This document shows positions 1 through 7,502 of a DNA stretch of 37,183 nt, piece after piece. This stretch comes from an uncultured Brachyspira sp. (lineage in GTDB: Bacteria > Spirochaetota > Brachyspiria > Brachyspirales > Brachyspiraceae). Location: NCBI RefSeq assembly GCF_949287625.1, contig NZ_CASEGO010000011.1, positions 1-37,183 on the forward strand. The letters are read 5' to 3'. Position 1 is the stretch's first letter; every line of letters begins with the position of its first letter. Under the pieces are notes generated by a model. The model searched no databases. It worked only from the letters and a program-made list of their open reading frames with translations, and was not told the origin of the DNA. A program made the translations under genes and the position numbers.

Positions 1-120
1 TGTGCCAACAAAAGAACTGGGGTGTGGGGCAAAGCCCCACAAATATCAAAATTTAAAAAATTTATTTTTTGACAAACTATATTTGTTTAGGTATATACTG
101 GAACAATTTTATTTTGTCAA
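1..120 (+). repeat. Dispersed repeat copy R1: G+C hairpin plus symmetric promoter
   Basis: A G+C-rich hairpin (GTGGGGC, AAA loop, GCCCCAC at 24-40) sits in AT-rich DNA. It is followed by an AT tract and a block TTGACA (69-74), 17 nt, TATATA (92-97), 17 nt, TGTCAA (115-120). Related copies lie at about 285-431 (same strand), 4280-4375 and 37081-37183 (opposite strand). It lacks the left half of the AAAAGAAC palindrome seen in the copies at 305-328 and 4333-4356. No coding sequence is supported here. The block reads as a promoter on both strands sharing one -10 box, but activity is inferred from sequence only. Confidence 0.8.
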
Positions 121-284
121 TTGGTGCACATTATACAAAAATTATCAACTTTTTTCCGCACACGCCACAGGCGGGCTTCGCCAAAAGTTTTTATCCTTCG
201 GATACGTTTCACGAAAAACGCTATTGCTAGAACTTTATATTTTAAAAATATGTATTAAATGTATGGTAATACCCGAAATTTAGG
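121..284. other. Non-coding stretch between repeat copies
   Basis: I see no supported gene. The stretch contains a short G+C-rich stem (GGCG ... CGCC near 172-184) within otherwise AT-rich sequence. An open frame at 2-283 runs through it and through repeat copy R1, but it has no ribosome binding site and no recognisable protein character. Confidence 0.5.
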
Positions 285-431
285 CCAAAAATGCAGTTCT
301 TTTGATTCTTTTATACCAATAAAAGAACTGGGGTGTGGGGGAAAGCCCCGCAAATATCAAAATTTAAAAAATTAATTTTTTGACAAATTGTAATTGTTTA
401 GGTATATACTAAAAATTTTTAAGTTTGTCAA
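285..431 (+). repeat. Dispersed repeat copy R2 with palindrome, hairpin and symmetric promoter
   Basis: This is the most complete copy. A palindrome (ATTCTTTTAT, ACCA loop, ATAAAAGAAC at 305-328) comes first, then the G+C hairpin at 335-351 (GTGGGGG/GCCCCGC, one wobble pair and one mismatch). Next come an AT spacer and TTGACA (380-385), exactly 17 nt, TATATA (403-408), exactly 17 nt, TGTCAA (426-431). Both -35-like hexamers point inward at a shared, self-complementary -10-like hexamer. Promoter activity is inferred. Confidence 0.8.
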
Positions 432-585
432 TTTTTTGTTGTTCTTTTTCCCGCCGGACTTTGTCTCGGGTACTTTCTCACTTCGTTAGATCGCGTTTAC
501 ATTTGATAAGAATAAACAATACCGTGTGTCCAGAATGAAAATGAGGGAGAGCTCGCGGTTGACAAAGTTAAAAATTTTTAGTATA
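405..585. repeat. 27-bp inverted repeat flanking a 127-bp segment
   Basis: Positions 405-431 and 559-585 are reverse complements with one mismatch in 27 bases. They enclose 127 bp that is richer in G+C than its surroundings and has no open frame. The right arm carries the -35 box and most of the -10 box of the promoter for the gene at 625. The arrangement resembles the ends of a small non-autonomous mobile element, but no target-site duplication is evident by eye. Confidence 0.6.
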
Positions 586-587
586 AA
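559..587 (+). promoter_or_regulatory. Sigma-70-type promoter for the CMD-family gene
   Basis: TTGACA (559-564), a 17-nt spacer and TATAAA (582-587) form a near-consensus housekeeping promoter. Transcription would start near 594. A purine-rich ribosome site (AGGATAGGA) follows at about 612-620, and the ATG is at 625. Confidence 0.7.
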
Positions 588-624
588 TTAATACAAAACA
601 AAAACTATATTAGGATAGGAAATA

Positions 625-1242
625 ATGAATAATCTAATCAATTTTCAAATTAAAGATAAAGACAATTATTTTGAAAGCATAGAAGATGCATATATAAAGC
701 CTCCCAAAAAAATACCTATATTTTTAAAACTTCCAATGTGGATAGCAAAAAAGAAAGTAAAAAAAGACTTATTACTTCCAAAGATTTTAGCTTGGAATCC
801 TAAAACTGCAATAAGTTCTGGTATAATGGAGGCATTAATTACGCATGATGATAAGGAAGTGCCTAAAAGACTTTTAAAACTCATAAGAATACAAATCTCT
901 ATAGATATAGCATGCCCATTTTGTATAGATATGAACAGCTTTGAATATGATAAAGACAGTGTAACTGAAGAAGAAATAAAATATTTACAAAATAAAGATA
1001 TAGAAACATGCCCTACAATGTCAAGTAAAGAAAAGACTGCTTTAAAATATATTTCGGCTATCACAAAAACACCAGTGATTATATCTGAAAAATTAATAAC
1101 AGAAATAAAAAAAGAATATTCAGAGAGAGCGATACTTATATTAGCATCTACTGCAGCACAGGTAAATTATTGGGCTAGGCTTATAAGGGCTTTAGGAGTA
1201 CCTACTGCTGGGTTTACTAATATATGTAAAATTAATAAATAA
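625..1242 (+). CDS. Carboxymuconolactone decarboxylase (AhpD-like) family protein
   Basis: A 205-residue protein with the helical fold signature of the CMD/AhpD family. A Cys-Pro-Phe-Cys pair is at residues 97-100, in the context IACPFCIDMNS. The family motif has a CxxC pair with a following acidic or histidine residue; here no histidine follows at the usual spacing, so peroxidase-type activity is uncertain. Known members are disulfide reductases of peroxiredoxin systems or decarboxylases. The C-terminal part (about 150-205) resembles the second helical half, with the phrase VNYWARLIRALGVP. The ATG is supported by the purine-rich ribosome site and a strong promoter. yggU follows 35 bp downstream and is probably cotranscribed. 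A redox role is inferred. Confidence 0.75.
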   Translation: MNNLINFQIKDKDNYFESIEDAYIKPPKKIPIFLKLPMWIAKKKVKKDLLLPKILAWNPKTAISSGIMEALITHDDKEVPKRLLKLIRIQISIDIACPFCIDMNSFEYDKDSVTEEEIKYLQNKDIETCPTMSSKEKTALKYISAITKTPVIISEKLITEIKKEYSERAILILASTAAQVNYWARLIRALGVPTAGFTNICKINK

Positions 1243-1277
1243 CATGGAAATAAAAAAAATATAACAGCTATAATATT

Positions 1278-1532
1278 ATGAATATAGAAGTTAAAGTAAC
1301 AGCGGGAGCTAAATCTAATAGTTTTAAATTCGAGAATGGGGCTTATTCTATTCGCATTATGGCTAAGGCTATAGACGGCAAGGCTAATAAGGCTATAATA
1401 GACTTTTTGGCTAATGAACTTAATATAAAAAAAAGAGATGTTGAAATATTAAAGGGTGAGAAAAGCAGCAAAAAAATTATAGCTCTTAATATTGAAGAAA
1501 ATAAACTCAAAGAATATTTTAGTAAAAATTAG
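1278..1532 (+). CDS. yggU: DUF167/UPF0235 (YggU-type) protein
   Basis: An 84-residue protein with the compact DUF167 pattern: an N-terminal strand VKVTAGAKSN, then IRIMAKAIDGKANKAIIDFLA, then KGEKSSKKII. These match the conserved glycine, alanine and lysine positions of YggU-type proteins. The length is close to that of the family (about 80-100 residues). The molecular function of the family is not established. It lies 35 bp after the CMD-family gene on the same strand, so it is probably its operon partner. The upstream sequence has only a weak ribosome site. Confidence 0.85.
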   Translation: MNIEVKVTAGAKSNSFKFENGAYSIRIMAKAIDGKANKAIIDFLANELNIKKRDVEILKGEKSSKKIIALNIEENKLKEYFSKN

Positions 1533-1588
1533 GTTTTATTTTAATAATTATTAATTTATTTTTGAAGCAAGTTTAATATAAATTATTA

Positions 1589-1630
1589 AATATAATACTA
1601 ATCTATTAACATCAAAATGAGTATTATATT
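1589..1630. terminator. AT-rich hairpin between convergent genes
   Basis: AATATAATACT at 1589-1599 and AGTATTATATT at 1620-1630 are perfect complements across a 20-nt loop. They lie between the convergent ends of yggU and the DUF1667 gene. A run of A follows at about 1637-1645, which gives U on the minus strand but on the upstream side. This is a weak candidate bidirectional terminator. Confidence 0.35.
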
Positions 1631-1644
1631 AATAAATAAAAAAA

Positions 1645-2004
1645 TTAAAGAGCTTCTATATTTCTAGCAGCTACTATATCAGTACCTGCAGCATTATGAA
1701 GCACAACATCTCCAATATGAACTGGAGCATTGACTTCTACAGTTTTTAAAGCCTCTAAACATTCATTAATTCTTGATTTATCTATAGCCTCTTTAGTTTT
1801 TACTGGAAGCATTTTCAATTTTCCATTTTTAATTTTCACTATAGAAGCAACCATTCTTACTGGACGAACAACCTCATCTCTGGCATAAGTGTCTCCTCTC
1901 TTGCAGGTATTACCGCTTACACTCATAACCTGATTTCCGTCCATCTCCACAGATAAAGCACAGCCCATAGGGCAGCATATACAAGTTAATTCTTTTTTTT
2001 CCAT
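1645..2004 (-). CDS. DUF1667 cysteine protein of the glycerol oxidation cluster
   Basis: A 119-residue protein whose N-terminus carries a cysteine cluster (Cys 8, 10, 11, 15 and 34; pattern CICCPMGC ... GNTCKRG). Such a cluster is typical of DUF1667 proteins, which resemble the iron-sulfur part of molybdopterin oxidoreductases. In many anaerobes DUF1667 genes accompany a GlpA-type dehydrogenase and an FAD/NAD oxidoreductase, in place of the classical GlpC. Here it is the last gene of the minus-strand glp cluster, 45 bp after the arginase-like gene. It probably binds an Fe-S cluster and acts as a small electron-transfer partner; that is inferred. The frame ends cleanly and no truncation is seen. 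Confidence 0.85.
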   Translation of the reverse strand: MEKKELTCICCPMGCALSVEMDGNQVMSVSGNTCKRGDTYARDEVVRPVRMVASIVKIKNGKLKMLPVKTKEAIDKSRINECLEALKTVEVNAPVHIGDVVLHNAAGTDIVAARNIEAL

Positions 2005-2049
2005 AAATTACTTCCTTTTATTTTTTAATAGTTTTTAGTTTATAATTAG

Positions 2050-2916
2050 CTAATTAAATAAAGGCAGCTCAGCCATCATATTTTTCATAAGTATCTCTAC
2101 TCTCGGCATATGCTCGGCTATAGTAAGACCTACTAATTCTTTTTCTCTTGCTATATCATTTATAACCCTAACAACTTCATTAATTTTCATCCCATTTGGA
2201 GAAACACCGACAGCCGCTATTATTTCATTAGGGTCAAGAACATCTAAATCAAAATGTATTAATACTTTACTAGCTTTGCATTCTTTGAGCCATTTTATTA
2301 TACATTCACTTGACTTGGAAATCTCTTCAGGAGCAAAATGCTTTATGCCATACTCTTTTTGACGTACCTTTATCTCATCTCTCTCCCAATCTCTAAGCCC
2401 TACAAATAAAATATTCTCTGCTGAAATTTTACTTGGAAGATTATTTACTGCATCTATTTTACCCATGCAGGCACTTACAGCCATAGCATGATATCCTGCA
2501 TAAGTATTGTCTTTAGGTAAAGTTATATCAGGGTGAGCATCTATCCATATTAAAGCTATATCATTATTATATTTTTTGTTTAAATATGTAAAAGGAGCAA
2601 CACTTACAGAACATTCTCCTCCGAAAACTATTATTTTATCCGGATTGTTTTTATTTAGTATATCTAAGGCACTATTAGTTTGTTTTACTATATAATCATA
2701 ATCCATAATACCATTTTTTATTTCTCTTTTTTCTATATTAAGAGAAACAGGAACTTCTATAGTTTTATGAGCATTATTTTCTGGTGCTAATATACTTAGA
2801 AGTTTAGCTCCTAAATAATATCCTCTTGAAGAATCTTCAGGCTTTAACTCCTTTATCCAATGCGATATTATACCGCCCTGCCACTGCGGATAAACTAACC
2901 TTAAAGTTTGATGCAT
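2050..2916 (-). CDS. Arginase/agmatinase-superfamily protein with altered metal motif
   Basis: A 288-residue ureohydrolase-fold protein. The open frame extends to 2931 with a TTG, but GGAG lies 9 nt before the ATG at 2916, so that start is chosen. Family motifs are DAHPD (residues 126-130) and HFDLDVLDP (acids at 223 and 225). The first motif, normally GGDHS or GGNHS with a metal-binding His, reads GGECS here, with Cys at residue 102. Superfamily members hydrolyse arginine, agmatine, formiminoglutamate or related guanidino or amidino compounds using two Mn ions. The substrate cannot be told. It sits 21 bp after the FAD oxidoreductase and 45 bp before the DUF1667 gene, inside the glycerol cluster, which is an unexpected place for it. 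The His-to-Cys change may alter metal loading or specificity. Confidence 0.8.
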   Translation of the reverse strand: MHQTLRLVYPQWQGGIISHWIKELKPEDSSRGYYLGAKLLSILAPENNAHKTIEVPVSLNIEKREIKNGIMDYDYIVKQTNSALDILNKNNPDKIIVFGGECSVSVAPFTYLNKKYNNDIALIWIDAHPDITLPKDNTYAGYHAMAVSACMGKIDAVNNLPSKISAENILFVGLRDWERDEIKVRQKEYGIKHFAPEEISKSSECIIKWLKECKASKVLIHFDLDVLDPNEIIAAVGVSPNGMKINEVVRVINDIAREKELVGLTIAEHMPRVEILMKNMMAELPLFN

Positions 2917-2937
2917 AAATATAAACTCCAAATTATA

Positions 2938-4212
2938 TTAATTATCCTCTATCTTAAACTCAATATTTTTAAGACCTTCTTTTGAAAGCATAGCCTTATC
3001 TAGTTTAACACTCTCCATTTCACCGGGAGCAAATATCAAATGCTTTTTATGCATTACTCTCTCTCCGTCAAAATACACATTTAAGAATTTGTTTTGGAAT
3101 ATAGCACTTACTCTAAACCTTACCATAACATGATCATCTACATTATGAGCATTAATCATAGAAGGTACAGTATATCTCACACCATTAGAGCCTTTTAGAG
3201 ATATAGAATTTGTATTATCTCTTCTTTTGTTTTTAAGCACATACTCGGCAGCACTCTTTCCAGCAGTTTCAGCCTCTTCAGAAACAAAATCTACCAAGTC
3301 ATGAACATGAAGAACATTACCGCAGGAGAATACTCCGTCAATATTAGTCTCCAAACTTTCATTTACTATAGCACCAGAGGTTATAGGATTAATCTCAACG
3401 CCAATCTCTTTTGAAAGCTCATTTTCTGGTATAAGACCAACAGACAAAAGCAAAGTATCGCATGAATAATATTCTTCAGTACCTTTTATAGGCTTCATAT
3501 TCTCATCAACTTTTGCTATAGTAACACCTTCAAGTCTTTCTTTTCCCTTAATATCTATAACTGTATGACTAAGTTTAAGAGGAATTCCGAAATCGTCCAA
3601 ACATTGAACTATATTTCTTTTAAGCCCTCCAGAGAAAGGAAGTATTTCAGCTACTACTTTTACTTTAGCACCTTCAAAAGTCATTCTCCTAGCCATAATA
3701 AGTCCTATATCCCCAGAACCAAGTATAACAACTTCTTTTCCAGGCATATATCCTTCAATATTAACTAAATGCTGAGCAGCCCCCGCAGAAAATATTCCAG
3801 CAGGTCTGAAACCAGGTATATTCAAAGCCCCTCTTGAACGCTCACGGCAGCCCATAGCAAGTATCACAGCTTTGGCATTAATCTCAACTAAACCTTCTTC
3901 TTTATTTATATAAATAATTTTTTTAGTTTTGTCATTATTGAGTACAATATCCAAAACCATAGTATTAAGTTTATAATTAATATTTAAATCATAAACTTTT
4001 TCTATAAATCTGTAAGCATATTCAGGACCAGTAAGCTCTTCGCCGAATCTATGAAGCCCAAAACCATTATGTATGCATTGATTGAGTATGCCTCCAAGCA
4101 CCTCATCACGCTCTAGCATAAGCAAATTATCTATTCCATTTTCTTTAGCAGAAATGGCAGCGGCAAGTCCGGCAGGTCCTCCGCCTATAACAACAACATC
4201 ATAAGATTCCAT
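2938..4212 (-). CDS. NAD(P)/FAD-dependent oxidoreductase of the glycerol cluster
   Basis: A 424-residue flavoprotein of the pyridine nucleotide-disulfide oxidoreductase type. The FAD-binding GGGPAG is at residues 10-15 and a second dinucleotide motif (GSGDIG) at 165-170. A third conserved stretch near 300-325 reads DGVFSCGNV. It lacks a CxxC redox pair at the usual flavin-proximal site but has the phrase GCRERSRGALNIPG around 121-134. This is characteristic of oxidoreductases encoded beside GlpA-type dehydrogenases. It probably passes electrons from glycerol-3-phosphate oxidation to another carrier or NAD. GAGG precedes the ATG with good spacing. A dispersed repeat separates it from the upstream GlpA-type gene. 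Confidence 0.85.
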   Translation of the reverse strand: MESYDVVVIGGGPAGLAAAISAKENGIDNLLMLERDEVLGGILNQCIHNGFGLHRFGEELTGPEYAYRFIEKVYDLNINYKLNTMVLDIVLNNDKTKKIIYINKEEGLVEINAKAVILAMGCRERSRGALNIPGFRPAGIFSAGAAQHLVNIEGYMPGKEVVILGSGDIGLIMARRMTFEGAKVKVVAEILPFSGGLKRNIVQCLDDFGIPLKLSHTVIDIKGKERLEGVTIAKVDENMKPIKGTEEYYSCDTLLLSVGLIPENELSKEIGVEINPITSGAIVNESLETNIDGVFSCGNVLHVHDLVDFVSEEAETAGKSAAEYVLKNKRRDNTNSISLKGSNGVRYTVPSMINAHNVDDHVMVRFRVSAIFQNKFLNVYFDGERVMHKKHLIFAPGEMESVKLDKAMLSKEGLKNIEFKIEDN

Positions 4213-4246
4213 TTTTTACCTCGTTTATTTTTTATCTATAAACTGT

Positions 4247-4252
4247 ATTATA
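4247..4252 (-). promoter_or_regulatory. Possible -10 box ahead of the FAD oxidoreductase gene
   Basis: A perfect TATAAT on the minus strand lies 35 bp before the ATG at 4212, inside the 199-bp gap that also holds the dispersed repeat. No good -35 box is seen at 17 nt. It may allow the distal half of the cluster to be transcribed separately. Evidence is weak. Confidence 0.3.
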
Positions 4253-4279
4253 CTTTATGCACTAAAAATTTTATTTTTG

Positions 4280-4375
4280 TTAAAAAGTAGTTTTTTTAAT
4301 TTCGGATTTGCAGGGCTTTGCCCCGCACCCCAGTTCTTTTATTGGTATAAAAGAACCAAAAGAACTGCATTTTTA
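4280..4375 (-). repeat. Dispersed repeat copy R3 inside the glycerol cluster
   Basis: This is the opposite-strand copy of the element at 285-360. The G+C hairpin is at 4310-4326 (GCAGGGC, TTT loop, GCCCCGC). A perfect 10-bp palindrome with a TGGT loop is at 4333-4356 (GTTCTTTTAT/ATAAAAGAAC), followed by a third AAAAGAACT at 4358-4366. The symmetric promoter block is absent or decayed here. It lies between two co-directional glp genes, so transcripts of the cluster would carry it as a structured spacer. Confidence 0.8.
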
Positions 4376-4411
4376 ACATAAAATAGGCTATTAACTTATA
4401 TTCAATACATA

Positions 4412-5851
4412 TTAAAAAGTTTCCTTGTCATAACCAATAACTATTTCAGAACCTTTTCCGCATTTTGTAATAGTTAAAGGAGAAACATTAAGTTCTCTAG
4501 CTAAAATCTCTATAATCTTAGGAGAACAGAAACCGCCCTGACATCTTCCAAGACCAGCACGTACTCTTCTTTTTACTCCGTCAAGAGATTTAGCTCCTAT
4601 AGGACTTTTTATAGCTTCTACAATCTCACCCTCAGTTACCTTTTCACATCTGCATATTATATGTCCGTATAAAGGATTTTCTTTTATGAGTTTATTTTTC
4701 TCTTCATTAGAAAGTTTATTAAAATGTGTTATTCCTTTTCTTTTTTCTATAAAGTTTTCTTTTTTCTCGAAGTTTCCTTTCTTGCTTACAATATCAGCAA
4801 CCATTAAACCAATGGCAGGAGAAGAAACAAGACCAGGTGATTCTATACCAGCACAGTCGAAAAATCCTTCGCAGTCTTCAAGCTCTTTTATGATAAACTC
4901 ATGATTATCTTCATGAGGACGAAGCCCGCAGAATGAAGTTATAACCTTATTATACGGTATATTTTTTACTGTGAGTTTTGACTTTTCTATAATCTGAGCA
5001 AGCCCATCTGCTGTGGTATTTAAACCCTCTTTATCTTCTATATCAATAGCTGTAGGTCCAAGCATTATATTACCATGAGCTGTAGGAGTAACTAATATAC
5101 CTTTACCCAATTTGGTAGGAAGTGCAAATATTGTAGAAGTTACTAAGTTATCAACTTCCTTGTCAAGTAATATATAGTCGCCTCTTCTTGGAGTAATATG
5201 TATTTTGTTTTTGCTCATCATATTATGAAACTTATCAGCATAAACTCCAGCAGCATTAACAATATATTTAGCTTTTATAGTTCCGTTATTAGTTTTAGCT
5301 TCAAAAGTGCCGTCATCAAGTTTTTTGATATTTATAACTTCAGTATAGAACTTGAATTCGACTCCGTTAGCATAAGCATTTTCAGCATAAGCAATATTTA
5401 AAATGAATGGATCTACTATACCTCCCGTAGGAGCATACAAAGCAGCACATACATTGTCGTTTAGATTAGGCTCTTTTTTATGAACTTCTTCTCTATTTAA
5501 TATTTGAAGTCCTTCAACTCCGTTTTTTATTCCTCTTTCATATATAGCTTTAAGATTAGGAATATCCTCTTCATTAGTACATACTACAAGTGAACCATTC
5601 TGTTTAAAAGGCACATCAAGGTCTTCTGATATTTTTTTCATCATCTTATTTCCAAGAACATTTAACTTAGCCATAAGAGATCCGTTTGCCGCATCAAAAC
5701 CTGCATGCACTATTCCGCTGTTGGATTTTGAAGTGCCTGAACAAACATCTTCGCCTCTTTCTACAACACATATACTAGCCTTATACCTAGATAGTTCGCG
5801 TGCTGAAGAAGTACCAGACACACCAGCACCAATAATTAATATATCATACAT
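4412..5851 (-). CDS. GlpA-type FAD-dependent glycerol-3-phosphate oxidoreductase with [2Fe-2S] domain
   Basis: A 479-residue flavoprotein. The N-terminal FAD motif is GAGVSG at residues 8-13, followed by a DAO-type domain to about residue 370. The C-terminal BFD-like [2Fe-2S] domain has Cys 400, 402, 437 and 442 (patterns CRC and CQGGFC). This layout matches the anaerobic GlpA-type branch and many clostridial glpO-like genes. It most likely oxidises glycerol-3-phosphate to dihydroxyacetone phosphate and hands electrons to the partner flavoprotein. A GAGG ribosome site precedes the ATG. glpK lies 119 bp upstream and the partner oxidoreductase 199 bp downstream, both co-directional. Substrate assignment rests on the operon, since this fold also covers other hydroxy and amino acids. 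Confidence 0.85.
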   Translation of the reverse strand: MYDILIIGAGVSGTSSARELSRYKASICVVERGEDVCSGTSKSNSGIVHAGFDAANGSLMAKLNVLGNKMMKKISEDLDVPFKQNGSLVVCTNEEDIPNLKAIYERGIKNGVEGLQILNREEVHKKEPNLNDNVCAALYAPTGGIVDPFILNIAYAENAYANGVEFKFYTEVINIKKLDDGTFEAKTNNGTIKAKYIVNAAGVYADKFHNMMSKNKIHITPRRGDYILLDKEVDNLVTSTIFALPTKLGKGILVTPTAHGNIMLGPTAIDIEDKEGLNTTADGLAQIIEKSKLTVKNIPYNKVITSFCGLRPHEDNHEFIIKELEDCEGFFDCAGIESPGLVSSPAIGLMVADIVSKKGNFEKKENFIEKRKGITHFNKLSNEEKNKLIKENPLYGHIICRCEKVTEGEIVEAIKSPIGAKSLDGVKRRVRAGLGRCQGGFCSPKIIEILARELNVSPLTITKCGKGSEIVIGYDKETF

Positions 5852-5909
5852 TATATATCCCTCGTAAATTATATTAGATGTTATTAATTGAAATAAGTAA
5901 GAACTAAAT

Positions 5910-5950
5910 GCATATTAATATTCAATTATTACAAATGAATATTAATATGC
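5910..5950. promoter_or_regulatory. Perfect 15-bp inverted repeat between glpK and the GlpA-type gene
   Basis: GCATATTAATATTCA at 5910-5924 and its exact complement at 5936-5950 flank an 11-nt loop. It lies in the 119-bp gap between glpK (ends 5971) and the next gene (starts 5851). There is no U-run after the hairpin on the minus strand, so an intrinsic terminator is unlikely. An operator or an mRNA-stabilising or processing hairpin fits better. Confidence 0.6.
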
Positions 5951-5970
5951 AAGATAATGACAATAAGAAA

Positions 5971-7455
5971 TTATAAAGCCCAGCCTCTTGATCTCTCAAC
6001 AGCTTTCTTCCAGCCCATATATTTTTTATTTCTCTCTTCTTCTGAAAGTGAAGGAGTGAATTCTCTCTCTAGTTTCCATCTGTTAGAAATTTCATCTTTA
6101 TCCTTCCAGAATCCTACAGCAAGTCCGGCCAAATAAGCAGCACCCAAAGCAGTTGTTTCTGTTATTTGAGGACGAAGAACTTTTGTATTAATAATATCAG
6201 CTTGGAACTGCATTAAGAAATTATCTCTGCATGCTCCGCCGTCTACTTTTAATGAAGCAAGTTTAACACCGCTGTCAGCAACCATAGCATCAATAACATC
6301 TTTACTCTGATAAGCTATAGCCTCTTCAGCAGCCCTTATTATATGACTTCTATTAACTCCTCTAGTAATACCTACTAAACAGCCTCTTGCATACATATCC
6401 CAATAAGGAGCACCAAGACCAACGAATGCAGGTACTAAATATACTCCATTAGTATCTTTTACTTTTGTAGCAAAATATTCAGTATCTTTTGCATCATGAA
6501 GAAGTCTTAATTCATCTCTTACCCACTGTATAACAGCACCAGCTATAAATACAGAACCTTCCAAAGCATATTCTATTTTTCCGTTATATCCTATGCCTAT
6601 AGTAGTAATAAGTCCGTTCTTACTTAATATAAAATTCTCTCCTATATTCATAAGAATGAAACTTCCAGTACCATAAGTATTTTTAGTGTCGCCTTTATTA
6701 AATCCAGCCTGTCCGAATAATGCAGACTGCTGGTCTCCTGCTATTCCAGATATAGGTACTTCTTTACCGTTAATATTAGCGTATCCATAAACACATGAAG
6801 AGTCTTTTACCTCTGGAAGCATACTCATAGGTATATCTAATTCTCTTAAAATGTTTTCGTCCCATTTAAGTTCTTTGATATTATAAATCATAGTTCTTGA
6901 TGCATTAGTATAGTCAGTAACATGAACTTTACCGCCTGTAAGTTTCCATACCAGCCAAGTATCTATCGTACCGAAAAGTAAATCGCCTTTATTAGCTTTT
7001 TCTCTAGCACCAGGAACATTATCGAGTATCCATTTTATTTTGGTACCAGAGAAATAAGCATCTACTACCAAACCAGTATTTTCTCTTATGTATGTATCAA
7101 GACCTTTTTGTTTTAATTCATCGCAAATAGGAGCAGTTCTTCTGCATTGCCAAACTATAGCATTATAAATAGGCTCTCCAGTATTTTTATCCCATACAAC
7201 AGTAGTTTCTCTTTGATTTGTAATACCAATAGCAGCTATCTCTTCAGGTTTAACTCCTGCAATCTGTATGGCTTCCTGCAAAACCCCAAACTGAGTAGCC
7301 CAAATTTCTGCAGCATTATGTTCAACCCAGCCTTCATGAGGATAAATTTGTGTAAACTCTTTTTGTGCAACTGATACCATATTTTGATCATAATCAAATA
7401 CTATAGCTCTGCTGCTTGTTGTACCTTGATCTATTGCAACTACATATTTTGACAT
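5971..7455 (-). CDS. glpK: Glycerol kinase
   Basis: A 494-residue FGGY-family kinase of full length. The N-terminal phosphate-binding phrase DQGTTSSRA is at residues 9-17. Further signatures are GITNQRETTVVWD, the IAGDQQSALFGQ region, and the C-terminal VDGGACRDNFLMQFQAD. It phosphorylates glycerol with ATP to glycerol-3-phosphate in the cytosol, trapping what GlpF lets in and feeding the two downstream flavoproteins. It starts 47 bp after glpF on the same strand, with AGGAG ahead of the ATG. The perfect inverted repeat at 5910-5950 lies just after its stop and could set different expression for the genes that follow. Confidence 0.97.
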   Translation of the reverse strand: MSKYVVAIDQGTTSSRAIVFDYDQNMVSVAQKEFTQIYPHEGWVEHNAAEIWATQFGVLQEAIQIAGVKPEEIAAIGITNQRETTVVWDKNTGEPIYNAIVWQCRRTAPICDELKQKGLDTYIRENTGLVVDAYFSGTKIKWILDNVPGAREKANKGDLLFGTIDTWLVWKLTGGKVHVTDYTNASRTMIYNIKELKWDENILRELDIPMSMLPEVKDSSCVYGYANINGKEVPISGIAGDQQSALFGQAGFNKGDTKNTYGTGSFILMNIGENFILSKNGLITTIGIGYNGKIEYALEGSVFIAGAVIQWVRDELRLLHDAKDTEYFATKVKDTNGVYLVPAFVGLGAPYWDMYARGCLVGITRGVNRSHIIRAAEEAIAYQSKDVIDAMVADSGVKLASLKVDGGACRDNFLMQFQADIINTKVLRPQITETTALGAAYLAGLAVGFWKDKDEISNRWKLEREFTPSLSEEERNKKYMGWKKAVERSRGWAL

Positions 7456-7502
7456 AATTAAAACTCCTTTATAATTAATTAAAATAATAATCTATAAACT
7501 AT

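Noticed and set aside
2..283. 93-residue open frame at the window start
   Set aside because: It runs through the dispersed repeat, has no ribosome site, no promoter at a sensible place and no recognisable protein pattern.
666..1064. 132-residue minus-strand frame inside the CMD-family gene
   Set aside because: It is a shadow of a well-supported gene with a promoter and ribosome site on the plus strand.
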